64,000 nucleotides of DNA from NCBI GenBank assembly GCA_015066395.1, contig SVOL01000007.1:1-64000 (forward strand). The letters run 5' to 3'. Within the stretch, counting starts at the first letter, position 1. Every line of letters starts with the position of its first letter. The notes below the pieces were generated by a model that saw only the letters and a program-made list of their open reading frames with translations, made no database searches and was not told the origin of the DNA. A program made the translations under genes and the position numbers. The DNA comes from Oscillospiraceae bacterium. GTDB lineage: Bacteria; Bacillota; Clostridia; Oscillospirales; Acutalibacteraceae. Shown one piece after another: positions 27,087-34,734 of the stretch.

Positions 27087-27140
27087 TTCTTTCCCTCGCA
27101 TATAGTAAATTAAAATTCAAGGAAATCACGCTCTAATTAA

Positions 27141-27169
27141 AGTATAACTGATTCTACCGAAAAGTGCAA
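27141..27169 (-). promoter_or_regulatory. promoter of the FAD protein gene
   Basis: -35 TTGCAC (forward 27164-27169), 17-bp spacer, -10 TATACT (forward 27141-27146). Confidence 0.7.
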
Positions 27170-27254
27170 GTGGAGTAAGATGGCAAGAAATGCGATTCTG
27201 ACCGCTTGGATTGTTGTGAAAAAGAGCTTGCCCCTTTCGTGGGTTAACCGCATA

Positions 27255-27290
27255 AAACAAAAAACCGACCTATTGGTCAGTTTTTTGTTT
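27255..27290 (-). terminator. terminator of the tRNA-Thr/tRNA-Tyr unit
   Basis: AAACAAAAAACCGACC faces GGTCAGTTTTTTGTTT around a 4-nt loop (one G-T type mismatch), immediately after the tRNA-Tyr CCA end. Confidence 0.85.
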
Positions 27291-27375
27291 TGGTGGGAGC
27301 GGGTGGATTCGGACCACCGAAGTCGAAGACAACAGATTTACAGTCTGCCCCCTTTGGCCACTCGGGAACACTCCC
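27291..27375 (-). tRNA. tRNA-Tyr (anticodon GTA)
   Basis: Class II tRNA of 85 nt with encoded CCA. Acceptor GGGAGTG/CGCTCCC-type stem, anticodon loop ACTGTAAATC with GTA, long variable arm and a T arm GGTCCGAATCC. It is the second tRNA of the unit. Confidence 0.95.
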
Positions 27376-27402
27376 ATATTCAATTTGCACTTTTAAAAAG
27401 TG

Positions 27403-27478
27403 TGGAGCTGGTTGACGGACTTGAACCCCCGACCTGCTGATTACAAATCAGCTGCTCTACCAACTGAGCTAAACCAGC
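27403..27478 (-). tRNA. tRNA-Thr (anticodon TGT)
   Basis: 76 nt with encoded CCA. Acceptor GCTGGTT/AACCAGC, D arm TAGCTCAGTTGGTAGAGC, anticodon loop TTTGTAA with TGT, T arm GGGGGTTCAAGTCCG. Confidence 0.96.
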
Positions 27479-27502
27479 GTATCTCCAACTGAGTGCCTAA
27501 AT

Positions 27503-27531
27503 AATATAACACATCACTCGTCGCTTGTCAA
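27503..27531 (-). promoter_or_regulatory. promoter of the tRNA-Thr/tRNA-Tyr unit
   Basis: -35 TTGACA (forward 27526-27531), 17-bp spacer, -10 TATATT (forward 27503-27508). The rest of 27479-27785 holds only this promoter and the regulator promoter at 27711; I see nothing else there. Confidence 0.8.
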
Positions 27532-27710
27532 CAATAATTTTCAAAATATTATATTTTGTTTTTTTAAACCCTTTTTAGCCCTTTTATATGTCGCAAAAAA
27601 TCATTAAACTAATATTCAATTAAAAATTTTGGCTCTCTCCATTCCCGAAATTAATGTTGTGAATTTTTAGGACTCATCAAAATTCGAGATACTCATCACG
27701 AACTGAGATG

Positions 27711-27738
27711 TGGACATATCAAAACATTTATGTATAAT
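27711..27738 (+). promoter_or_regulatory. promoter of the XRE-TPR gene
   Basis: TGGACA at 27711-27716, 16-bp spacer, TATAAT at 27733-27738. Confidence 0.65.
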
Positions 27739-27785
27739 GGAATCAGAAGCTTCTAACACCCTATACCCGAAAGGAATGACTGAAA

Positions 27786-28706
27786 ATGATGTCAACATTT
27801 TCTAAGAACTTAAAAAAATTCAGAGTTGCTAAAAACCTGACACAAGAGCAGGTCGGAAATATTCTCGGAGTGAGCACACAGGCCGTATCCCGTTGGGAGT
27901 GTAACACTTCCCTGCCTGACGTGACCATGCTACCGGAAATCGCAAAATTATACTGCGTTACTATCGACGATCTGTATAAAGAGTCCTCGATAGCTTACGA
28001 AAACTATGCTCAGCGACTTTTGGCAGTCTATGAGTCAACTCACAAAATAAATGATTTTCTAAGAGCTGATATGGAATATCGCAAATTAATAAAGGACAAT
28101 GCGGCAACCGCCGAAGATCTCCGTTCGTATGGCGTTCTCTACCAGTATCTTATGGAAAACAGCAGAGATACTGCCCTTTCACTCTTTGACCGTGTGATCT
28201 CTATGGGGCCTGACGGCAATGAGGACGCCTATTGGAGAACCAAACGTCAGCGCATCTATTTTCTTTCCTTAATCGGCCGCGCTGACGAAGCAGTCATCGA
28301 ACAAGAGGAGCAAGTCAAGAAGAGCACAAATGTACAGGAGATCATCACTCTGATTGCGGCATATCAGCACGCCGGTCGACACAATGACGCTGTTCCACTA
28401 ATGGAAAAAGCCTTATGTGAGCACAGCGATAACCCCACTCTGCTTATATATTGCGGCGACGTTTACCATAACTTAAAACAGTATGACAAAGCATTCGATT
28501 GCTGGAATAAAGCTCTCGAGACCAATTCCACCTATTTAGATGCCCGATACTCCATCGGCTTCTGCTACGAAGAGTTAGGAAACTATGAAAAGGCATACGA
28601 TGTTTGGAGCGAACTGTGCGAAATCTTAGAAGAACGCGGCTTCGAGTCCGAGATTGATTTTCCGAAGACGCTTGCGCAAAAGTGTAAAGAGAAAATTTCT
28701 AAATAA
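27786..28706 (+). CDS. XRE-family regulator with TPR repeats
   Basis: 306 aa. N-terminal Cro/CI HTH: FRVAKNLTQEQVGNILGVSTQAVSRWE then TSLPDVTMLPEIAKLY. Residues about 90-300 are helical TPR-like repeats (for example YDKAFDCWNKALE and YEKAYDVWSELCE). Such proteins resemble peptide- or partner-sensing RRNPP-like regulators, but the ligand and targets are unknown. AAAGGA lies upstream of two adjacent ATG codons (27786, 27789). Monocistronic with promoter and terminator. Confidence 0.85.
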   Translation: MMSTFSKNLKKFRVAKNLTQEQVGNILGVSTQAVSRWECNTSLPDVTMLPEIAKLYCVTIDDLYKESSIAYENYAQRLLAVYESTHKINDFLRADMEYRKLIKDNAATAEDLRSYGVLYQYLMENSRDTALSLFDRVISMGPDGNEDAYWRTKRQRIYFLSLIGRADEAVIEQEEQVKKSTNVQEIITLIAAYQHAGRHNDAVPLMEKALCEHSDNPTLLIYCGDVYHNLKQYDKAFDCWNKALETNSTYLDARYSIGFCYEELGNYEKAYDVWSELCEILEERGFESEIDFPKTLAQKCKEKISK

Positions 28707-28731
28707 TACTAAGACCTAAGCGTATATAACT

Positions 28732-28765
28732 GCCCTGGTTTGTGCTGACAGTACAAATCAGGGCG
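28732..28765 (+). terminator. terminator of the XRE-TPR gene
   Basis: GCCCTGGTTTGT pairs with ACAAATCAGGGC (one mismatch), followed by GGTTT. Weak T-run. Confidence 0.6.
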
Positions 28766-28897
28766 GTTTAAAATCGAACGATTCTTTGAAAATTCTCAAA
28801 TTTAACTAACCAAACGGCAATTTTGAACACTATATAAATCGGAAGGCGACTAAACCTATACTCAACACACGGTTTAGTTTTATAAACAATTGGTTTA

Positions 28898-28926
28898 TTG
28901 ACTCTCTAAGCCGAAAATGGTAAACT
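28898..28926 (+). promoter_or_regulatory. promoter of the 28962 gene
   Basis: TTGACT at 28898-28903, 17-bp spacer, TAAACT at 28921-28926. Confidence 0.6.
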
Positions 28927-28961
28927 AAGATTGCAAAGATCAACTCGCTAAGGAGCAGACC

Positions 28962-29465
28962 ATGGACAATCCGGGCAAAAAATTCATAAACAATTTTATC
29001 AACTATCTTTCAGCACTTTGGGCAGGAATTTTTGCGAAATTTCTCCTAAGCCTTCCCATAAGCCTTATTTTTGACGGCAAGATTTTTTTGCAGTCGATCT
29101 TCCACGCCCTTTGCGGCATAGCCGGAACGGCAATAACTCTGGCAATAATGACCTATCGCGACGGTTACAAAGAGGAAGCCTACAAGATTTCCACCACCAT
29201 CGGCATTTTGCTCATAATTTTTATAGCACAGCAATGCTTTGCTCCGCTCAACGGCTACAAACCGGCAAGTGCCGGTGCCGCCGGCGACCTTGCGACCGCT
29301 ATATTTCTTAAAGGTAACACCGAAGACGGTTCGGTATCGGTTCTCGGCAACTTTATATGCCTTACCGCTCTGCAACTTTTTGTATATGCCCCCACCATGC
29401 TCATCAGCGAATACCGCGGAGTAAAGGCACGCCGCCAAAAATACGGACATACAACCAACAATTAA
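28962..29465 (+). CDS. four-helix membrane protein of unknown function
   Basis: 167 aa with about four TM helices (residues 15-40, 45-65, 75-95, 125-145) and a basic C-terminal tail. AAGGAG is 7 nt before the ATG. I do not recognise a family. It has its own promoter and terminator. Confidence 0.7.
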   Translation: MDNPGKKFINNFINYLSALWAGIFAKFLLSLPISLIFDGKIFLQSIFHALCGIAGTAITLAIMTYRDGYKEEAYKISTTIGILLIIFIAQQCFAPLNGYKPASAGAAGDLATAIFLKGNTEDGSVSVLGNFICLTALQLFVYAPTMLISEYRGVKARRQKYGHTTNN

Positions 29466-29478
29466 ACAGTTTAGATCG

Positions 29479-29547
29479 ATCATCCCGACAGCCGCTTTTC
29501 GCTTTTCTCCTTTCGGTACTTGCAGCGGTATGCGGGATGATTTTTTT
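29479..29547 (+). terminator. long-stem terminator
   Basis: ATCATCCCG at 29479-29487 pairs with CGGGATGAT at 29533-29541, followed by seven T; the loop contains a second weak stem (CCGC/GCGG). Confidence 0.7.
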
Positions 29548-29548
29548 G

Positions 29549-29577
29549 TTGTGAAAACTCAAAATTTATGGTACAAT
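29549..29577 (+). promoter_or_regulatory. promoter of the PAP2 gene
   Basis: TTGTGA at 29549-29554, 17-bp spacer, TACAAT at 29572-29577. The expected transcript start would fall inside the nested palindrome at 29579-29648. Confidence 0.55.
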
Positions 29578-29578
29578 G

Positions 29579-29648
29579 TTTTCACGAAAGCAAAGCGTTT
29601 TAAAATGCACCGCATTTTGCGGTAGGCTTTGTCTTCCGCCGTGAAAAC
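29579..29648 (+). repeat. nested triple inverted repeat upstream of the PAP2 gene
   Basis: Three concentric stems: TTTTCACG (29579-29586) with CGTGAAAA (29640-29647), CAAAGC (29591-29596) with GCTTTG (29626-29631), and AAAATGC (29602-29608) with GCATTTT (29612-29618). It could be a structured 5' UTR or a small palindromic insertion. Confidence 0.7.
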
Positions 29649-29667
29649 ATCAAAAAGGAGAGCAACT

Positions 29668-30591
29668 ATGGAATTTCTTAAACTCTTGGAAAGTATCCGC
29701 AACCCCGTTTTAGACGCCTTCTTTTCCGTCATAACTCACCTCGGTGAGGAAACGGTCTTTATGCTCATCGGTCTTATTTTCTTCTGGTGCGTCAATAAAA
29801 AGCAGGGCTATTACATTCTTTTTGTCGGATTTTTAGGCACAGTAATCAACCAGTTTTTAAAGTTGTGGTTCCGAATTCCGCGTCCTTGGGTCAAGGATCC
29901 CAATTTCACTATTGTCGAGTCTGCAAGAGCCGAAGCCACCGGCTATTCCTTCCCCAGCGGTCACACTCAGTCTTCGGTCGGCACATTTGGCTGTGTGGCG
30001 AGATCGCGAAGTGAAAAATGGCTTCGCATTATTTCTATTGTTTTCTGCATCCTGGTACCGCTGTCAAGGCTTTATCTCGGTGTGCACACACCGTTGGACG
30101 TCGGCGTTTCACTCGTCATTGCAGTAGTTATGATCTTCGCACTCTACCCCATTATAATGCGTGCCTTGGAAAACAAGACCGCAATGCGTATAATGCTCGG
30201 CATTATGACCGCTTTGACCGTTGCATACATAATTTTTGTCGAGGTCTATCCTTTCCCTGCTGATATTGATGTTCACAACTTTGAAAGCGGCGTTAAAAAC
30301 GGTTATAAGATCTTAGGTTGCTTTCTCGGAATGTGGCTGACCTTTGAGCTTGACGAGAAGTTCATTCACTTCGAAACTGCCGCTTCGCCTTTGGCACAAG
30401 TACTCAAAATCGTGCTTGGCGTTATACCCATCTTGGCAGTAAAGGCTCTGTTGAAATCACCTTTATATGCACTTTGCGGCGGTTCTTTTATAGCAGACGG
30501 CATCCGCTATTTCCTCATTGCAACAGTTGCAGGTATTATCTGGCCGCTGACCTTCAAATACTTTGCAAAATTAGGTAAAAAGAAAGCATAA
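29668..30591 (+). CDS. PAP2-family membrane phosphatase
   Basis: 307 aa, start at 29668 with AAGGAG 7 nt upstream. The phosphatase motifs are complete: KLWFRIPRPW (KxxxxxxRP), YSFPSGHTQSS (PSGH) and SRLYLGVHTPLDV (SRxxxxxHxxxD). About eight TM helices. Related enzymes dephosphorylate undecaprenyl pyrophosphate or phosphatidic acid; substrate is not decidable. The C-terminal half adds extra helices beyond the usual six. Confidence 0.88.
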   Translation: MEFLKLLESIRNPVLDAFFSVITHLGEETVFMLIGLIFFWCVNKKQGYYILFVGFLGTVINQFLKLWFRIPRPWVKDPNFTIVESARAEATGYSFPSGHTQSSVGTFGCVARSRSEKWLRIISIVFCILVPLSRLYLGVHTPLDVGVSLVIAVVMIFALYPIIMRALENKTAMRIMLGIMTALTVAYIIFVEVYPFPADIDVHNFESGVKNGYKILGCFLGMWLTFELDEKFIHFETAASPLAQVLKIVLGVIPILAVKALLKSPLYALCGGSFIADGIRYFLIATVAGIIWPLTFKYFAKLGKKKA

Positions 30592-30646
30592 CAGATTGGC
30601 TTTCTTTGCTTTACTAAAACCACTCTAATCGTCTCTATCATTTTTT

Positions 30647-30729
30647 GTCATTCTGAAAGAGCATAGCGACTGAAGAATCTTTTAAGGCAAACACCAAAAG
30701 ATTCTTCGCTTCGCTCAGAATGACAAAAT
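30647..30729. repeat. imperfect inverted repeat of the GTCATTCTGA...GAAGAATCT type
   Basis: GTCATTCTGA at 30647 faces TCAGAATGAC at 30715-30724, and GAAGAATCTTTT faces AAAAGATTCTTC. A second member of the family is at 61206-61263. It is a dispersed palindromic repeat in intergenic DNA, similar in style to REP or MITE-like elements. The remainder of 30592-30846 contains only this and the terminator that follows. Confidence 0.75.
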
Positions 30730-30787
30730 GTTTATTTAACATTAAACTCTAATAATTTATTTACCGTAAAAACCTGATAGAGCAATC

Positions 30788-30830
30788 AAAACCACCATGG
30801 TTTTACATTTGTGAAACCACGGTGGTTCTT
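30788..30830. terminator. bidirectional terminator
   Basis: AACCACCATGGTTTTAC faces GTGAAACCACGGTGGTT with T-runs; it ends the nucleotidase gene on the minus strand. Confidence 0.8.
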
Positions 30831-30846
30831 TTTATCTGTTCACATT

Positions 30847-32364
30847 TTATTTTGCCAATCCGCCCTGCTCTATATACTCGGCCAGCAGATCACGGGCAAA
30901 TGTGGTTGAATCGTATCGGGCGATCTCGGTCAAATGATTTGGCCCGTAGGTCGAGGTATACGAGTCAACAATTATATAATACGTCCCTTCCGGATCTATA
31001 TTATTTTTAATATTTGCACCGTAACTTTCATAATAAATAAAGTAGTTACTGTTGTCGGTCTCAAAGAACTTAGACTTAAGATACTTACCCTTTACCGAGC
31101 ACAGCACCAGCTGATTGTCAAAGGGCAACAGCATCTGCAGGTCGCCGTAGGTCACATCACCTACAGCAAGATACCCGGGTGAACGGACGCTCAAAAAGCC
31201 GCCGCCTAAAACTATCTTATAATCCTTGCCCCACTTTTTAACTCCGGCCTTATAGTAAAGCTCGGCAACGATATTACGGATCGCACGGCTGTTTCTCTGA
31301 TAAGCGTTTTTACCCAGAGTCTCCTCAGCCTTGCCCACTTTGTCGGCATACTTGCTCATCAACCGGCCGACAATGGGATCATCGGGAAGGCCTGAGTATT
31401 TCGTGGCACTGATATATTCACCGTTAACCTTTTTGCTTCCGTTGGCAATATTGATATCAACATCAGCGTGAGTGATGCCGAGATTGTCGCCGCCACCCTG
31501 CAGGTGATAAACGCCGTATTTATCGGTCTTTGTATAGTATTTATGAGTATGCGCCTCAAAAATGAGATCAACATAACCGTTCGAGAGTGCAACATCGTAA
31601 TATCCCGACAGCATACTGTCGGCAATGGTCGAGCTGTAATTCGTACCGCCGTAGCCGTCGTGCAGAACATAGATTATAAAATCCGCACCCTTTTCTTTAA
31701 GACTCTGTGACTCTTTTTTGACGAGCTCCGTCAATCGGTCACCGGTCAAGAAGTAAACACCCTCGCTCATATCAGAAGCGATCGACGAATAGCAATCACC
31801 TATAGCACCGATAATGCCGATCTGAACCTCTCCTTTATCAATAAAAGCCGACGACTTGCAGTATTCGACCCTTTCATTGGTGTCGCGGTCGTATATATTG
31901 ATTCCTAAAAACGGAAACTGTGCCAACTCGGCGTTTTGCCTTATAGGCTCCTCACCCCAATCATACTCGTGGTTGCCCAGCGTCATCGAAGCAAAGCCCA
32001 GTTCATTCATCCACTCGGTAACAATGTTTCCGCGTGTGAGGTTTGATTCGGCACTTCCCTGCCACATATCACCTGCCGACAGCAAAACAGTGTTGGGATT
32101 AGCAGTGATCGCATTTTTAAAATATGTAGTCATCTCATCAACGCCGGTCTGACTGTCGGTATCCCGGAATTTGCCGTGCAGATCATTGACCGAATAAAAA
32201 TCAAAATTCCACACGACCGAAGCCGCGCAGTTATCACATACACCGTCGTTCTCCTTATCAAGGTGTTCGGGACAAGAGGCAGTACCCAAATTACCGACAA
32301 AGGAACAACCCGCGGTACAAAGCACCAAAATAAATGCTAAAATAACAGAAAGGAGCCTTTTCAT
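30847..32364 (-). CDS. lipoprotein 5'-nucleotidase/metallophosphoesterase
   Basis: 505 aa, start at 32364 with GGAGGG 4 nt upstream. A lipobox (LCTAGC) follows the signal helix, so it is anchored outside the cell. A short Cys/His/Asp segment (CPEHLDKENDGVCDNC, about residues 32-47) precedes the metallophosphatase domain: FYSVNDLHGKF, SAGDMWQGS, TLGNHEYDWG, VLHDGYGGTNYS and AHTHKYY. The C-terminal half is the 5'-nucleotidase domain (NSRAIRNIVAELYY). It probably scavenges nucleotides or related phosphoesters. Confidence 0.88.
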   Translation of the reverse strand: MKRLLSVILAFILVLCTAGCSFVGNLGTASCPEHLDKENDGVCDNCAASVVWNFDFYSVNDLHGKFRDTDSQTGVDEMTTYFKNAITANPNTVLLSAGDMWQGSAESNLTRGNIVTEWMNELGFASMTLGNHEYDWGEEPIRQNAELAQFPFLGINIYDRDTNERVEYCKSSAFIDKGEVQIGIIGAIGDCYSSIASDMSEGVYFLTGDRLTELVKKESQSLKEKGADFIIYVLHDGYGGTNYSSTIADSMLSGYYDVALSNGYVDLIFEAHTHKYYTKTDKYGVYHLQGGGDNLGITHADVDINIANGSKKVNGEYISATKYSGLPDDPIVGRLMSKYADKVGKAEETLGKNAYQRNSRAIRNIVAELYYKAGVKKWGKDYKIVLGGGFLSVRSPGYLAVGDVTYGDLQMLLPFDNQLVLCSVKGKYLKSKFFETDNSNYFIYYESYGANIKNNIDPEGTYYIIVDSYTSTYGPNHLTEIARYDSTTFARDLLAEYIEQGGLAK

Positions 32365-32393
32365 ATAACCCTCCGAGATCAATAATTTTCTAT

Positions 32394-32422
32394 ATTGTAA
32401 CACAGTTTATCCGCAGTATCAA
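32394..32422 (-). promoter_or_regulatory. promoter of the nucleotidase gene
   Basis: -35 TTGATA (forward 32417-32422), 17-bp spacer, -10 TACAAT (forward 32394-32399). It is divergent from the promoter at 32459. Confidence 0.65.
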
Positions 32423-32458
32423 CCGAAACTTATCGCAGTTTGAATGGCCAATTACTGC

Positions 32459-32487
32459 TTGACAGTAACGCTTTAATGAGTTATAAT
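32459..32487 (+). promoter_or_regulatory. consensus sigma-A promoter
   Basis: TTGACA at 32459-32464, 17-bp spacer, TATAAT at 32482-32487: a perfect consensus, so the gene at 32530 is likely strongly expressed. Confidence 0.9.
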
Positions 32488-32529
32488 CATATTGCAATTA
32501 TTATTGTATATTTTTGGGGAGGCAAATAT

Positions 32530-33312
32530 ATGGATAACCAGAATTTCGAAAACAAACCTTTAGAAACCACTGAGCCGGAAGTTGCCGAAACAACTCCTGT
32601 ACAGCCCGAACCCGTAGAAGAGCCTGTCGCTGAACCTGCTGCTGAGTCTGCAGCACCCTCTAGTGCTGATGTTGGCGCAGCTTTTGCAACACTCGGCAAA
32701 GCAGTTACCAATGATCCCACTGTTGTGAAGATCAAGACCACTGTAACCGACTTCTTTAAGAAGACCGATAAGAAGATCCTTATCGCCATCGGTGCAGGTG
32801 CATTGGCATTTATCCTGGTCGTTGTGTTGCTCGTTTCTATCTTCGGCAATACATACAAGACTCCTATTGATAATCTTATTGATGTTTCGTTCTATGCCAA
32901 GGCCGGCAAGCTCGATGACCTCGCTCCGAAGGAGTATTGGGAGTGGTATGAGGATGAGTATGACAAGGACCTCAAGGACCTCAAGGACGACATCAAGGAC
33001 AACGCTGATGACCTTAAGGACGAATTCAAGGATGAATACGGCAAAAACTACAAGGTAAAGTACAAGATCACCGACAAGGATAAGCTTGACAAGGATGACC
33101 TCGAAAAGTTAGCCGAGAGGATCAGCGATAAGTACGATATTAAGGAGCGTAAGATCAAAAAGGCTTACGAGCTTGAGATCGAGATTACCATCAAGGGTAG
33201 CGAAGACAAGGACGAAAGCGAAATGACTGTTTACAGCGTCAAAATCGGTTCTAAGTGGTACTTAGTAAGATCGTCCGGTGCTTTCGTGCATCGGTTAAAT
33301 CACTTAATTTAA
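32530..33312 (+). CDS. single-pass membrane protein with Asp/Lys-rich extracytoplasmic region
   Basis: 260 aa, start at 32530 with GGGGAGG 7-8 nt upstream. The cytoplasmic part is rich in P, E, A and T (about 1-55), one TM helix lies near 83-105, and the outer part has a charged helical run of KD-L-D repeats (about 140-180) and a beta-rich end. The final residues (SGAFVHRLNHLI) look unlike the rest and might reflect a late frameshift. No family recognised. Perfect promoter and own terminator. Confidence 0.75.
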   Translation: MDNQNFENKPLETTEPEVAETTPVQPEPVEEPVAEPAAESAAPSSADVGAAFATLGKAVTNDPTVVKIKTTVTDFFKKTDKKILIAIGAGALAFILVVVLLVSIFGNTYKTPIDNLIDVSFYAKAGKLDDLAPKEYWEWYEDEYDKDLKDLKDDIKDNADDLKDEFKDEYGKNYKVKYKITDKDKLDKDDLEKLAERISDKYDIKERKIKKAYELEIEITIKGSEDKDESEMTVYSVKIGSKWYLVRSSGAFVHRLNHLI

Positions 33313-33318
33313 AACCAT

Positions 33319-33347
33319 TGGCGGCACATCTTTCGATGTGCCACTTT
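33319..33347 (+). terminator. Rho-independent terminator
   Basis: GGCACATC faces GATGTGCC around TTTC, followed by TTTTTA. Confidence 0.85.
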
Positions 33348-33356
33348 TTATTGTGC

Positions 33357-33398
33357 AAAAACAAGAGAGACACTTCTTAACGAAGCATCTCCCTTGTT
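33357..33398 (-). terminator. terminator of the decarboxylase gene
   Basis: On the minus strand ACAAGGGAGATGCTTC pairs with GAAGTGTCTCTCTTGT, with two mismatches, followed by a T-run. Confidence 0.8.
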
Positions 33399-33402
33399 TT
33401 TC

Positions 33403-34734
33403 TTATTTTGTTACCCTTACCTCGGTAATTCCGTAATACTTCATTCTGTCTATCGCGTTGCGGTCGATCATCTCGCCGCAGACGGCTATGGGAATGGCCG
33501 GCGGACAACTGACCGAGACCGATGCCATCACCCTGCCCTCACATTCGTCTATGGGCACAATCTCCGATGCACACATCAACGCTTGGCGCGGCGAACAGCA
33601 TCTTTGAGCTTTTGTAACAGTAGGTGCTTCTTCGGCGATCGCGGTTTTTTTTTCCAACTCACACAAAGCTTTTTGCAAATATCTGACCGACTGAGCACCG
33701 TTTTCGGGAGTCAGCATAAAGCACACAAAATCAGGGTCGCAAAACTCACAGACTATGCCCTTTTTCTGCAGATCGGCCGCAACCGCAAAGCCATGATAAC
33801 CGTAACCCTTGGTCGCGATCGTCAACTTCAACGGCTCGTCACCCACAAGAGTGAACCCATTATCGGTAAGTTCCGCTTTTAAACCTTCAACCGCTCTTAC
33901 AAATTCATTTAATTTTTTGCAATAACCGTCTGCAATATAACTGTTGTTGTAATCAAGCGACTGCAAGATCAAATACGACGGACTGGTCGAAGCAAACAGT
34001 TGCATCGCCTCTTCGGCCTGTAGAGACAGCGTTTTGGGAGCACTGTTTGAAATATGCAGATAACCGCCGCCGGTCAGCACCGGCAAGGTCTTATGAGCCG
34101 AATCACAACACATATCGGCACCCAAAGTGATGGGATGACGGTCGTTTTCCAAAAACTTTAAATACGCACCGTGAGCGTTATCACAGATCAGCAACACATC
34201 ATACTTTTTACACACCGCCGACAACGCCTTTATATCGGTCACACAGCCCAAATAGTCGGGACTGGTTATATAGACCGCAGCAGGTCTTTCTGTCACCTCG
34301 GAAAGATATTTTTCTAAATCCTCAGCCGAAAGACGGTAAGATAGCAGGCTATCACCATACAACCAATCGATCTCAAAATCGAGCAAAGCCGAAGCCGTCA
34401 AAAACACCTTATGGGCATTTCTTCCGGCGGCGATCTTCAAAGGTCTGCCCTGCTCCTTGGCGAAAATGCAGGCAAGATAAAGCATCGCTCTTATCGACAG
34501 CGACGAACCCTCGGTCGAATAAAGCGTTTTATTTGTGCCGAAGATCTTGGCGGCGTTTTGCTGGCTCTCTGAGATGATTCCGTCACAGCGATACAGCACA
34601 TCGGCACCGTCGACCTCGGTAATATCAAACTTTTCAACGCCCAAAAAGCCTTGCCCTTTGTGTCCCGGCATATGAAGCCGCAAATGGGACTTCTCGGCGT
34701 ATTTTTTAACGAAATCACAAATCGGTGTGTTCAT
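33403..34734 (-). CDS. Orn/Lys/Arg decarboxylase-type PLP enzyme
   Basis: 443 aa. Fold type I PLP enzyme of the group III decarboxylase family (SpeA/YaaO type): LHMPGHKGQGF at the start, TEVDGADVLY, STEGSSLSIRAML, ICDNAHGAYL and the PLP lysine in DSAHKTLPVLTGGGYL; the C-terminal domain has PPAIPIAVCGEMI. Substrate (Lys, Orn or Arg) is not decidable. Its start overlaps the scfB stop by 4 bp, so it is translated together with the SCIFF maturase. Confidence 0.9.
   Translation of the reverse strand: MNTPICDFVKKYAEKSHLRLHMPGHKGQGFLGVEKFDITEVDGADVLYRCDGIISESQQNAAKIFGTNKTLYSTEGSSLSIRAMLYLACIFAKEQGRPLKIAAGRNAHKVFLTASALLDFEIDWLYGDSLLSYRLSAEDLEKYLSEVTERPAAVYITSPDYLGCVTDIKALSAVCKKYDVLLICDNAHGAYLKFLENDRHPITLGADMCCDSAHKTLPVLTGGGYLHISNSAPKTLSLQAEEAMQLFASTSPSYLILQSLDYNNSYIADGYCKKLNEFVRAVEGLKAELTDNGFTLVGDEPLKLTIATKGYGYHGFAVAADLQKKGIVCEFCDPDFVCFMLTPENGAQSVRYLQKALCELEKKTAIAEEAPTVTKAQRCCSPRQALMCASEIVPIDECEGRVMASVSVSCPPAIPIAVCGEMIDRNAIDRMKYYGITEVRVTK

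Noticed and set aside
27180..27440. Plus-strand reading frame of 86 codons
   Set aside because: It runs antisense through the tRNA-Tyr and tRNA-Thr genes and their terminator, with no RBS.
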